Positions 7,235 to 13,041 of a stretch of 18,750 nt of DNA are shown in pieces; the first letter of the stretch is position 1; each line of letters opens with the position of its first letter. The notes beneath the pieces were generated by a model. That model ran no database searches. It was not told the DNA's origin and was given only the letters and a program-made list of their open reading frames with translations. The stretch lies in NCBI GenBank assembly GCA_003170655.1, contig PMYY01000062.1:5638-24387 (forward strand). The letters run 5' to 3'. The DNA comes from Nitrospiraceae bacterium (GTDB lineage Bacteria; Nitrospirota; Thermodesulfovibrionia; Thermodesulfovibrionales; Dissulfurispiraceae). The translations under genes were made by a program, and so were the position numbers.

Positions 7235-8728
7235 TTACAGATCGAGCAATCTTTTATTGATCTCGATGGCTGCTGTTGCGCCTTCTCCGGCTGCGATGAC
7301 AACCTGGTCATGGCCTGTCAATGGCCCCAGGATATAGAGCCCCTTCATTGAAGACTCATAATTGTGATCCGTCACATACTTGAACCCTTTGCCGTCTCTT
7401 TTCAATTTTAGGCCATCCAGGAATTCGTTGTTTAACTTAAACCCGAAATTCGACATGATTACTTCGCATTTGATGCGCCTGCCGTCTTCGAATTCGAGCG
7501 CTTCCATATGCTCGTTGCCGATTATCTTAGTCGGCCTCCCTTTGATAAACCCGATTCCCTCATCCTGTAGTTCCTCGATATACGAATCGGGCGGTTCGTA
7601 GAAGAAAAGCACGAGAGTAACGTCCTTTGTGTACATCTGTTTCATTGCAAAGGCAAGCCTCACCGATTGTATGGAATTGCCGATAATGACCAGCTTTTTA
7701 CCGGTAGTTCGGTACCCGTCGCAATCAATACAAGTAAAGAAACTTTCGCAGAAGAATTTATAGACATTTTCGATCTCCGGTATGTTCTCACGGCCCCCGG
7801 TCGATACAATTACGAACTTCGAGCGATATACCTTCTCTCCGACGTTGACCTTGAAGCCGGCTTCTTCGATCACTTTCAAGACCGTTCCCTTCATGATGCG
7901 CACGTTGAAATTCATAGCCTGCTCCATTCCAAGGGTTATGATCTCTTTCCCGGAAATCACTTTTTGAGTGAGGAAATTCTCGATGTGCCTGGCGTGTGAT
8001 GTCCTGCCGCCGCCGCGGTCGATGAGAAGGACCTGCCTGTTGTATCTGCCTAAATATATCGCTGCCTGAAGCCCTCCTGGGCCGGCGCCGATGATGATGC
8101 AGTCATATATCTTGTCATCCGGGATTGAGCCCCGAAGATGTTCTTCCAGTTCAACACGGAAAGAAACCATGTCCTTAAAGTGGATGACGTTCAAGCCTTC
8201 ATGCTTTGCCCTTGCTATGTTGCCATCGTTGTCGTCAATAAACAGGACCTCTTCCGGCTTTAACCAAAGCGCCGAACAGGCATCTCTGAAAACCGATGGG
8301 TCTCTTTTGCTCTTATGAATTTTATATGAATTAAATACATGATCGAAAGCGTGAGAAAAAGGCATTCGTTCATCAAGCTCGTCAAGCCAGTTGGTCTGGT
8401 CGCTCAGCATGGCGATAACTAACCCTTTCGACCTGAGTTCATAGACAACCTGAAGCATTTCAGGCCTGACAACGAAGCGTTCGAGTATTATTTCTCTCAG
8501 TTTCTGATCGCTGCCATAAATGCCTGTCAGTTCCCTGAGTTCGTTCCACCACGCACTCTCGTCAGACATTCCGACAACATAGCCGCCGGGCTTGTGGATC
8601 AGCTCAACAGCGGCATTAAAGAATCCGTCAGAGTCCTTGCCGTTTTGTATTGCTATATGCGTGAGTCCGAGCCAAAAGCCCTCTTCCGCAATCACACCCC
8701 CGAAGTCGAACATGACAGCCCTTATCAT
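7235..8728 (-). CDS. Fusion of HAD-superfamily hydrolase and thioredoxin-reductase-like flavoprotein
   Basis: The 497-residue protein joins two enzymes. Residues 1-195 are a HAD hydrolase: nucleophile Asp8 in FDFGGVI (the usual second Asp is Gly10), Ser109 in LSD, Lys138/Lys141, and DDND at 166-169. Residues 207-497 are a thioredoxin-reductase-like flavoprotein: FAD motif GAGPGG at 214-219 and a CIDC redox pair at 333-336 followed by DG, as in TrxR. Two signatures are altered. The NAD(P)H-site glycine motif reads IIGNSIQS, and the C-terminal FAD motif reads LGPLTG where TrxR has GD. The substrate of either half is unknown. I chose the ATG at 8728 because GGAG lies nine bases upstream; a longer frame to 8821 would run across a good promoter (TATAAT at 8771-8776). 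It heads the probable operon with gltB and nth. Confidence 0.88.
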   Translation of the reverse strand: MIRAVMFDFGGVIAEEGFWLGLTHIAIQNGKDSDGFFNAAVELIHKPGGYVVGMSDESAWWNELRELTGIYGSDQKLREIILERFVVRPEMLQVVYELRSKGLVIAMLSDQTNWLDELDERMPFSHAFDHVFNSYKIHKSKRDPSVFRDACSALWLKPEEVLFIDDNDGNIARAKHEGLNVIHFKDMVSFRVELEEHLRGSIPDDKIYDCIIIGAGPGGLQAAIYLGRYNRQVLLIDRGGGRTSHARHIENFLTQKVISGKEIITLGMEQAMNFNVRIMKGTVLKVIEEAGFKVNVGEKVYRSKFVIVSTGGRENIPEIENVYKFFCESFFTCIDCDGYRTTGKKLVIIGNSIQSVRLAFAMKQMYTKDVTLVLFFYEPPDSYIEELQDEGIGFIKGRPTKIIGNEHMEALEFEDGRRIKCEVIMSNFGFKLNNEFLDGLKLKRDGKGFKYVTDHNYESSMKGLYILGPLTGHDQVVIAAGEGATAAIEINKRLLDL

Positions 8729-8770
8729 ACTGTAACACTCCATTATTTGAAGCGGAATAAAATCATCTAC

Positions 8771-8798
8771 ATTATAGCAAGGGCTTGCCGAATGATAA
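8771..8798 (-). promoter_or_regulatory. Predicted sigma70-type promoter of the HAD/TrxR-gltB-nth operon
   Basis: On the minus strand TTATCA (8793-8798), a 16-base spacer and a perfect TATAAT (8771-8776) lie ahead of the fusion gene. The predicted transcript would start near 8764, giving a leader of about 36 bases before the ATG at 8728. The position supports the shorter start for the gene. Confidence 0.65.
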
Positions 8799-8842
8799 AG
8801 GCCTGGATATTCTCTGGTCACGCGAAGTCGCCAAAATGCGGC

Positions 8843-8866
8843 AAGGGCAGGTCAATTCCTGCCTTT
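8843..8866. other. Stem-loop between divergent transcription units
   Basis: Arms 8843-8851 and 8858-8866 form nine base pairs (one wobble) around a six-base loop. The hairpin lies between the divergent promoters at 8771-8798 and 8914-8941, outside both predicted transcripts, and has no U-tract. It may be an operator-like inverted repeat; no regulator is evident. Confidence 0.35.
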
Positions 8867-8901
8867 CCGACACTTCAGCGGGCTAAAATTAAGGAATCTT
8901 C

Positions 8902-8923
8902 ATTAAACTTTAATTGAAATTTA
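8902..8923 (+). promoter_or_regulatory. Tandem 11-base direct repeat overlapping a -35 box, possible response-regulator site
   Basis: ATTAAACTTTA (8902-8912) is followed directly by ATTGAAATTTA (8913-8923), matching at 9 of 11 positions. Head-to-tail 11-base spacing is the usual geometry of OmpR/PhoB-type activator sites, and the second copy covers the -35 hexamer at 8914-8919. The base composition is A+T-rich, so chance similarity is possible. Confidence 0.4.
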
Positions 8924-8941
8924 ATTTTTGCGACATAGAAT
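8914..8941 (+). promoter_or_regulatory. Predicted sigma70-type promoter of the 69-residue membrane protein gene
   Basis: TTGAAA (8914-8919), a 16-base spacer and TAGAAT (8936-8941) form a plausible promoter in an A+T-rich stretch. Start of transcription would be near 8948, leaving a leader of about 65 bases before the ATG at 9014. Confidence 0.6.
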
Positions 8942-9013
8942 AGGGACATAAGACAATTGTAGATCTAAAAAAGCTTAGACTCGACACCGTACTTAAGAAA
9001 GAGGGGGAGCACA

Positions 9014-9223
9014 ATGATCAATCACGCAGAGGATGCTTTCACAATGAGATTGACCTCAATGTACACTCTTACTGATAGTAAAGAGTATGCTTCTGTTGCG
9101 GAGCGCATGCCGGTGGACTCGATTGCCGACACAGAGAGCCCATTTATTATGGGGAGAACTTTGTTGGTATTAGCTGTGGTTGAGCTGATCATCGGCCTGG
9201 GAGTTTACAGATTTATTTCATAG
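9014..9223 (+). CDS. Small single-pass membrane protein of unknown function
   Basis: The 69-residue product has a soluble N-terminal part of about 45 residues and one predicted transmembrane helix at about 47-67 (from GRTLLVLAVVELIIG to the Phe-Ile-Ser end). The ATG follows GGGGGAG at four bases, and a convincing promoter and a following hairpin frame it, which supports a real gene despite its size. I do not recognise the family. There are no cysteines, so no lipobox or CxxCH. It is the first plus-strand gene of the region leading to the cytochrome P460 gene and may belong functionally with it, but a hairpin and a second promoter separate it from those genes. Confidence 0.65.
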   Translation: MINHAEDAFTMRLTSMYTLTDSKEYASVAERMPVDSIADTESPFIMGRTLLVLAVVELIIGLGVYRFIS

Positions 9224-9281
9224 ATAGAAAGAATATAGTCTCAGCCTGCTTATAGAGGTTTATTAATGCAGTGAGATCATG

Positions 9282-9311
9282 TTATTGAGGTGTAATCATA
9301 CATCTCAATAA
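9282..9311 (+). terminator. Stem-loop after the 69-residue gene, probable terminator
   Basis: A 12-base-pair stem with one G-T wobble (arms 9282-9293 and 9300-9311, six-base loop) lies 58 bases after the stop. It is followed only by TTCTT, so termination may be incomplete or the stem may instead protect an RNA end. Confidence 0.5.
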
Positions 9312-9333
9312 TTCTTACCAGAATTCTTACCAG
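9310..9333 (+). repeat. Perfect tandem 12-base direct repeat
   Basis: AATTCTTACCAG occurs twice head to tail (9310-9321 and 9322-9333). The first copy shares its first two bases with the right arm of the preceding hairpin. The function is unknown; it may be a small slippage duplication. Confidence 0.85.
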
Positions 9334-9414
9334 TTTTCATTCCGCATCACTCCTTGATTTTTTCATTTTCGCCTCACAGCGACAGCTCATGCCGCTTAAT
9401 GGAGGCGTCTATCC

Positions 9415-9442
9415 TTGACTTCATTCCTTTTCTTGCTATTCT
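9415..9442 (+). promoter_or_regulatory. Predicted promoter immediately before the mini-protein operon
   Basis: TTGACT (9415-9420), a 16-base spacer and TATTCT (9437-9442), overlapping TATAAA (9442-9447), lie just ahead of the ATG at 9455. Transcription would begin around 9449-9454, so the messenger would have almost no leader. This agrees with the absence of a ribosome binding site before that ATG. Confidence 0.55.
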
Positions 9443-9454
9443 ATAAACATAATC

Positions 9455-9580
9455 ATGCCGGATGATGACTTCATAAAAAGATTCCATAAAAAAATAGGCT
9501 TTCTTAAGCCGGGGTGGTGGATGGTTCATCTTGCGGCCATATCCATCGTCTATGCTCTCGGTCATTTCCTGTGGAGGTAG
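9455..9580 (+). CDS. 41-residue membrane mini-protein with KPGWW...LGH signature (copy 1)
   Basis: This short frame encodes 41 residues: a charged N-terminus (MPDDDFIKRFHKK) and one hydrophobic segment from about Trp21 to Trp40. It shares the signature KPGWWxxHxxAxxxxxxLGH with the next gene, with ten identical positions in twenty. His25 and His37 are 12 residues apart, so on a helix they lie on one face near the two membrane surfaces, the arrangement used by transmembrane diheme b cytochromes. Heme binding is my inference. There is no ribosome binding site; an in-frame stop at 9416-9418 and the near-touching promoter point to a leaderless message. The stop is one base before the ATG of copy 2. 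The paralogy of the two frames is the main evidence that both are real. I know no named family for it. Confidence 0.78.
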   Translation: MPDDDFIKRFHKKIGFLKPGWWMVHLAAISIVYALGHFLWR

Positions 9581-9581
9581 C

Positions 9582-9686
9582 ATGATACAATATTTCCTGA
9601 GATATAAACCAGGATGGTGGATACTCCATGTAACGGCCGTCGCACTTACCTTTTACCTTGGCCATATTGCCATGTTTTCTTTCTGA
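9582..9686 (+). CDS. 34-residue membrane mini-protein with KPGWW...LGH signature (copy 2)
   Basis: The 34-residue product, starting MIQYFLRY, has one transmembrane segment from about Trp12 to Phe32. It repeats the signature of the preceding gene, with His16 and His28 again 12 residues apart, so the two are tandem paralogs that have diverged outside the signature. The ATG is preceded by GGAGG at four bases; that ribosome binding site overlaps the end of copy 1, so the two are probably translated together. The next gene starts four bases after this stop. The pair may form a small helical bundle, possibly with the three-TM neighbour; a heme role is inferred from the histidine spacing and from the cytochrome gene downstream. 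Confidence 0.78.
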   Translation: MIQYFLRYKPGWWILHVTAVALTFYLGHIAMFSF

Positions 9687-9690
9687 TGCC

Positions 9691-10098
9691 ATGAAGAAAT
9701 ATTCCCTTCTGTCTGCACTCTTCATTCTGGCGGTGGCTGGACTGATGCTCCATCTCAGGATCCACTTTTTTATGGTGCCCGACAAGATGAATCTCGGCAG
9801 CACAATCTTTGACTCTACACGTTTTCTCTCCTTTATCTTTCCGCTCGTTGACGTGGTGGTAGTTACCCTGCTCTTTCTCTCTCGAAAGACAGCGGCATAC
9901 GGATATCTCTTGAACGGACTTATCGTAATATACGGGACCATATTCATGGCCCATTTCAGTCTTGCCGAGATGGCGGCCAAATCCATACCATTAAGCCAGA
10001 TGCTGCTAAAATCCACACTGCCCGATATCGGCATTTCGTGGGCTGACTTTTTTGTAGGCAAGGCACTCTACGATTATTATCTGAAGGGCGGTTCATAG
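9691..10098 (+). CDS. Multi-pass membrane protein of unknown function in the P460 cluster
   Basis: The 135-residue product has three predicted transmembrane helices at about 5-22, 45-65 and 70-90, then a C-terminal tail (from PDIGISWADFF to YYLKGGS). Histidines at 21, 25 and 88 lie at helix ends. I chose the ATG at 9691, four bases after the preceding stop; a TTG start at 9658 would overlap the previous gene. There is no ribosome binding site, so translation probably depends on coupling. It ends at TAG (10096-10098), but the same frame stays open for 20 more codons and reads as a hydrophobic helix, ending just before the next gene's ribosome binding site. The family is not recognised. The context suggests a membrane partner of the mini-proteins and the exported cytochrome. 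Confidence 0.8.
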   Translation: MKKYSLLSALFILAVAGLMLHLRIHFFMVPDKMNLGSTIFDSTRFLSFIFPLVDVVVVTLLFLSRKTAAYGYLLNGLIVIYGTIFMAHFSLAEMAAKSIPLSQMLLKSTLPDIGISWADFFVGKALYDYYLKGGS

Positions 10099-10161
10099 TA
10101 TACACTTGGGGCCATGCTTGCCGTTATGGCACTGACGACAGCGATATTAATCAATACCTAA
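10099..10161 (+). other. In-frame continuation after TAG, possible lost or read-through C-terminal helix
   Basis: Directly after the TAG, 20 codons continue in frame and end in TAA at 10159-10161. The translation reads YTLGAMLAVMALTTAILINT, a plausible transmembrane helix that would give the protein four passes. An ATG at 10114 could instead start a 15-codon peptide, but it has no good ribosome binding site. The frame length alone is not significant. Confidence 0.35.
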
Positions 10162-10177
10162 TCCAAAGGAGGCTTCA

Positions 10178-10693
10178 ATGAAAAAGGGTTTAGTTCTCAT
10201 ATTGGCGGCAATACTCATTCTCACTTTCAGCTGGGCGGCCCACGCCATTCATGAAACAATTCCGGCTGAAACTCAGGCCACACTTCCAGGTCCTGATGCC
10301 GTCAAGTTGTACGAATACATCATGAAATCCAACCCTTATACAGACTGGCAACTATTCCCCGGCAAAGGCAGAATGTATGAGGGGAAACAGCCTCATGGAG
10401 CATTTCTGACTACATACGTGAATAATGACGCGTACTTCTCTATAAGGGATAAGAAAGGCATGGCTGATGGCTGCATAATCGTAAAGGAAAATTATACTTC
10501 TGATAAGCACCTCAATTCCGTCACCGTAATGTACAAAATCAAGGGCTACAGCCCGGACACAGGCGACTGGTTTTGGGCCAAGTATGAAACTGTCGGAAAG
10601 GTCGTCGCTTCCGGCAGGGTAAGTGCATGTATAATGTGCCATGAGGTTAAGAAAGATAACGACTACATCTTCAGCGGAAACATAATGAAATAA
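10178..10693 (+). CDS. Cytochrome P460 family protein, exported, monoheme c-type
   Basis: The 171-residue product starts with a signal peptide (MKKGLVLILAAILILTFSWA, likely cleaved after AHA at 23), so it acts in the periplasm. The mature part fits the cytochrome P460 fold: a beta-rich core (HGAFLTTYVNNDAYF, GCIIVKENY, TVMYKIKGY), then GDWFWAKYETVGKV, and a C-terminal heme c site CIMCH at 151-155 followed by NDYIF. In this family some members oxidise hydroxylamine through a Lys-crosslinked heme and others bind nitric oxide. I cannot assign the crosslinking Lys here, so the activity is open. The ATG has an AAAGGAGG site at six bases. The gene closes the mini-protein cluster and is followed by a terminator. 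Confidence 0.9.
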   Translation: MKKGLVLILAAILILTFSWAAHAIHETIPAETQATLPGPDAVKLYEYIMKSNPYTDWQLFPGKGRMYEGKQPHGAFLTTYVNNDAYFSIRDKKGMADGCIIVKENYTSDKHLNSVTVMYKIKGYSPDTGDWFWAKYETVGKVVASGRVSACIMCHEVKKDNDYIFSGNIMK

Positions 10694-10702
10694 CTCTAAT
10701 TG

Positions 10703-10738
10703 GGGGCTGGTTCAAAGACCTGCCCCTATATTTTCATC
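10703..10738 (+). terminator. Rho-independent terminator after the P460 gene
   Basis: GGGGC (10703-10707) pairs with GCCCC (10722-10726), and GGT pairs with ACC inside, with one T-T mismatch and a six-base loop. TATATTTTCATCTT follows. It lies between convergent genes and begins ten bases after the P460 stop. Confidence 0.75.
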
Positions 10739-11659
10739 TTATTGCCCCAGAGCCCATTTGATCGATTCAGCAAATGGTACTGGTTCACTACCGCAAACAG
10801 CCCTTACACCATCCTGCTGGGAATCGCCATACAGACCGCAGACATTATCTTTCCACATCATGCGCATAAGGTCGGATGTTACGGGAGCATTTTCCATGAT
10901 CGACTCTGCGACCCTTCCTGCCAATGCCATCGCGCTCTTCGGCACGCTTAGGAACAACACTCTTTTCTTCCATATTGCAAAAGCAGCCTCAAGCATTTTC
11001 CTGAGACTTATGACATCGGGACCGCAGAGCTCATAGACCTTGTTGTCCGTTTCACTTTTGGTCACGGCGGATGCAAAGACACAGGCGACATCCCGAACAT
11101 CCACCGGCTGCATTAAATGGCTTCCGCCGGCAGGCAGTGCTACAACGGGAACCATAGCAGTGATATTCTTCATGTCGGAGAAGAGCTTCTGTTCAGGACC
11201 AATGATGACGGACGGCCTGAATATGGTATATGTCATCCCCGAACTTCTCAGTACCTGCTCGGCCCGAAGCTTGGACTTGTGATAACGTGACGGCGCATCC
11301 GGATGCACGCCGAGTGCGCTCATATGAACCACTTTTCTAACCCCGACTTGCTTCGAGGCTTCATACAGGTCCATCGGTAATCTAAAATGGACGTTGTCGA
11401 AGGTGGTCCCCTTTGATGGCCTTTCCGCGATAATGCCGATGAGATGCACTACAACGTCCGGCCTGATTGACGTTAGCGCCCTATTTATGGAATCCTTGTC
11501 GCTGAAGTCTACTTCTACGGGAACAACGCTTTCCCCGAATATTCTATCCACCTTCGCAACATCTCTCGCGCCAGCATGGACCGAGAAACCTCGCGCCAGC
11601 AGATCGTTCGTCACATGCATTCCAACAAATCCCGTTGCGCCTGTCACAAAGATCTTCAT
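10739..11659 (-). CDS. NDUFA9-like atypical short-chain dehydrogenase/reductase (NAD(P)-binding)
   Basis: The 306-residue protein opens with the Rossmann motif MKIFVTGATGFVG and is an extended/atypical SDR of the type annotated as NDUFA9-like or NAD(P)H-binding. It carries VVHLIGIIAERP at about 70-81, a serine at 114 in HMSALG, and Tyr126-x3-Lys130 in SRYHKSK, so a catalytic pair may be intact. FRPSVIIGPEQ and a substrate-domain half follow. Relatives include the complex I accessory subunit and various epimerase-like reductases; the substrate here is unknown. I chose the ATG at 11659, with GGAGG seven bases upstream; a longer frame to 11686 lacks this support. The gene is convergent with the P460 gene, and 193 bases separate it from the exchanger gene upstream. 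Confidence 0.88.
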   Translation of the reverse strand: MKIFVTGATGFVGMHVTNDLLARGFSVHAGARDVAKVDRIFGESVVPVEVDFSDKDSINRALTSIRPDVVVHLIGIIAERPSKGTTFDNVHFRLPMDLYEASKQVGVRKVVHMSALGVHPDAPSRYHKSKLRAEQVLRSSGMTYTIFRPSVIIGPEQKLFSDMKNITAMVPVVALPAGGSHLMQPVDVRDVACVFASAVTKSETDNKVYELCGPDVISLRKMLEAAFAIWKKRVLFLSVPKSAMALAGRVAESIMENAPVTSDLMRMMWKDNVCGLYGDSQQDGVRAVCGSEPVPFAESIKWALGQ

Positions 11660-11852
11660 ATCTAATCCTCCGGCGTCGTCATGCATAATTGTTACCCTCT
11701 GTTTGCCCTAGCCAAGACCTCAGCTTCACCGTGACCTTTTGCATGGTCTATCTGTATTAATATTAGATCAAAATGATGCCGGATGCCATTCTTTTTATCT
11801 TGAGGTTATCATACGATTATGAAGACTGTGGGCTAGCCGTCGGGCTGTGGAA

Positions 11853-12878
11853 TCAGGAATAAACGATTGCAAGAGCGTAGAGCAGATAAAATACCCCGCC
11901 GAGCATGATCGTAGCAGGTGAAAGCTTTTTTCGGACAGAGATGTCTACAAGTAACACCAATGCAGATGCAAGAGCAAGAACAGCTGAAAGAAGGGCAAGC
12001 CCCGAGATTGTCCAGCTTGTGAAGAGTAGGCCCAGGGAAACGGGGAACGTGGATTGGAATACCATTGCACCTGTAATATTTCCTATGGCCAACGTGTCTC
12101 TCCCCTTAAGGGTCCAATTGATGCTATTGAATTTCTCTGGCAATTCCGTTGCGATTGGCGCAACAAGAAGGGAAAATAGAAGCGGATTCATCCCCCACGT
12201 TCGTGACAGAGACTCAAGACCCGAGACGAATACATGCGCTCCAGCGACCATCAGCACAAGGGAGAAGAATACCTGAAAGAGCGCAAGTGGAATTCCCGCG
12301 TCATATATCTGCACAGTCTCATCAGGCGATCTTCGGATACGTCCCAGCAGCTTCCCAAAATATAGTTCATCCGTATGAACAATGCCTTCGCTTTCACCTC
12401 TGAAGGTCAGGTACGCGTAAATGAGGTACCCCGCAACGAGACTGGTTGCCATGATCCCACGTCCTCCATGCACTAAATGTGGGACCGAGATCGCCGCACC
12501 GTACATTATGATAAAAAAAACGAGGTCCCGTTTTAAGCTGCTAATTTCGACACGCAATTCGAACTTCCTGTTTTTACGGATGAAGCCGACGATAACGGAT
12601 ATACCGACAAATAAAAAGGCGAGCGTTGCAAGCATGAAGGGGGCCCCGAGTATGGCGCCCACCCCGATATCTCTGCCGGCGTCTCCTCCATGAAAGAGTA
12701 TTGCCACAAAGGGGAGGACAGTCTCCGGAAGTGCGGTACCTACAGCAGCCAGGATGCTTCCTACAACTGCCTGGGAAAGGGAAAGTTTCTTGCCGAATAC
12801 CTCAACTCCGTTCGTAAATATCTCTGCACTTGCAAGTATCATAATGAGGCTTAATATGAGGAGAAGGATATCCGTCAT
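11853..12878 (-). CDS. Sodium/calcium exchanger family (CaCA) membrane protein
   Basis: The 341-residue product has about ten hydrophobic segments arranged as two halves joined by a loop at about 160-195. Each half contains an alpha-repeat of the CaCA superfamily: VGTALPETVLPF with Glu52 in the first, and VAPIATELPEKF with Glu248 followed by AIGNITGAMVFQS in the second. The two PE glutamates correspond to the ion-binding acids of NCX proteins. It should exchange a cation against Na+ or H+ in the inner membrane; which cation cannot be told. The ATG lacks a ribosome binding site but lies two bases after the stop of a 21-codon frame that has one, so coupled translation is likely. The gene is on the same strand as hup but is separated from it by the hup terminator. 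Confidence 0.9.
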   Translation of the reverse strand: MTDILLLILSLIMILASAEIFTNGVEVFGKKLSLSQAVVGSILAAVGTALPETVLPFVAILFHGGDAGRDIGVGAILGAPFMLATLAFLFVGISVIVGFIRKNRKFELRVEISSLKRDLVFFIIMYGAAISVPHLVHGGRGIMATSLVAGYLIYAYLTFRGESEGIVHTDELYFGKLLGRIRRSPDETVQIYDAGIPLALFQVFFSLVLMVAGAHVFVSGLESLSRTWGMNPLLFSLLVAPIATELPEKFNSINWTLKGRDTLAIGNITGAMVFQSTFPVSLGLLFTSWTISGLALLSAVLALASALVLLVDISVRKKLSPATIMLGGVFYLLYALAIVYS

Positions 12879-12880
12879 GG

Positions 12881-12946
12881 TCAGAATGCAATGCCCTTGG
12901 TAGCGGGGTCGAGGTCCACTGCCGTCCTCCTCTTTTCAACTGCCAT
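12881..12946 (-). CDS. 21-codon upstream ORF coupled to the exchanger gene (leader peptide candidate)
   Basis: Starting at ATG 12946 with GGAG seven bases upstream, this frame encodes 21 residues, MAVEKRRTAVDLDPATKGIAF, and stops with TGA two bases before the exchanger ATG. It could be a leader that sets translation of the exchanger by coupling, or a remnant. Its hydrophilic sequence matches nothing I know. The evidence is spacing only. Confidence 0.4.
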   Translation of the reverse strand: MAVEKRRTAVDLDPATKGIAF

Positions 12947-12989
12947 CGCGTGACTCCAGTCTTGATTTTCCCCTTGTACTTCGTAAGTG

Positions 12990-13023
12990 CAAAAAAAAAG
13001 AGGTGACTCTAACCGCCACCTCT
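12990..13023 (-). terminator. Rho-independent terminator of the HU gene
   Basis: On the minus strand AGAGGTG and CACCTCT (12999-13005 and 13017-13023) form a seven-base-pair stem with an 11-base loop, followed directly by a run of about nine T. It begins 18 bases after the HU stop. Confidence 0.9.
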
Positions 13024-13041
13024 CTATTTTCGATGAATTGC

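Noticed and set aside
8729..8821. N-terminal extension of the HAD/TrxR fusion to 8821
   Set aside because: The extension would cover a TATAAT promoter box, has no ribosome binding site, and precedes the family-typical start MIRAVMFDFGG.
9658..9690. TTG start of the 135-residue membrane protein
   Set aside because: It would overlap the second mini-protein out of frame by 29 bases and adds a non-membrane-like extension; the ATG at 9691 gives a clean first helix.
11660..11852. Promoter or terminator between the exchanger and NDUFA9-like genes
   Set aside because: Only short palindromes (AGCC-CGAC-GGCT, TAATATTA) and no properly spaced boxes are visible.
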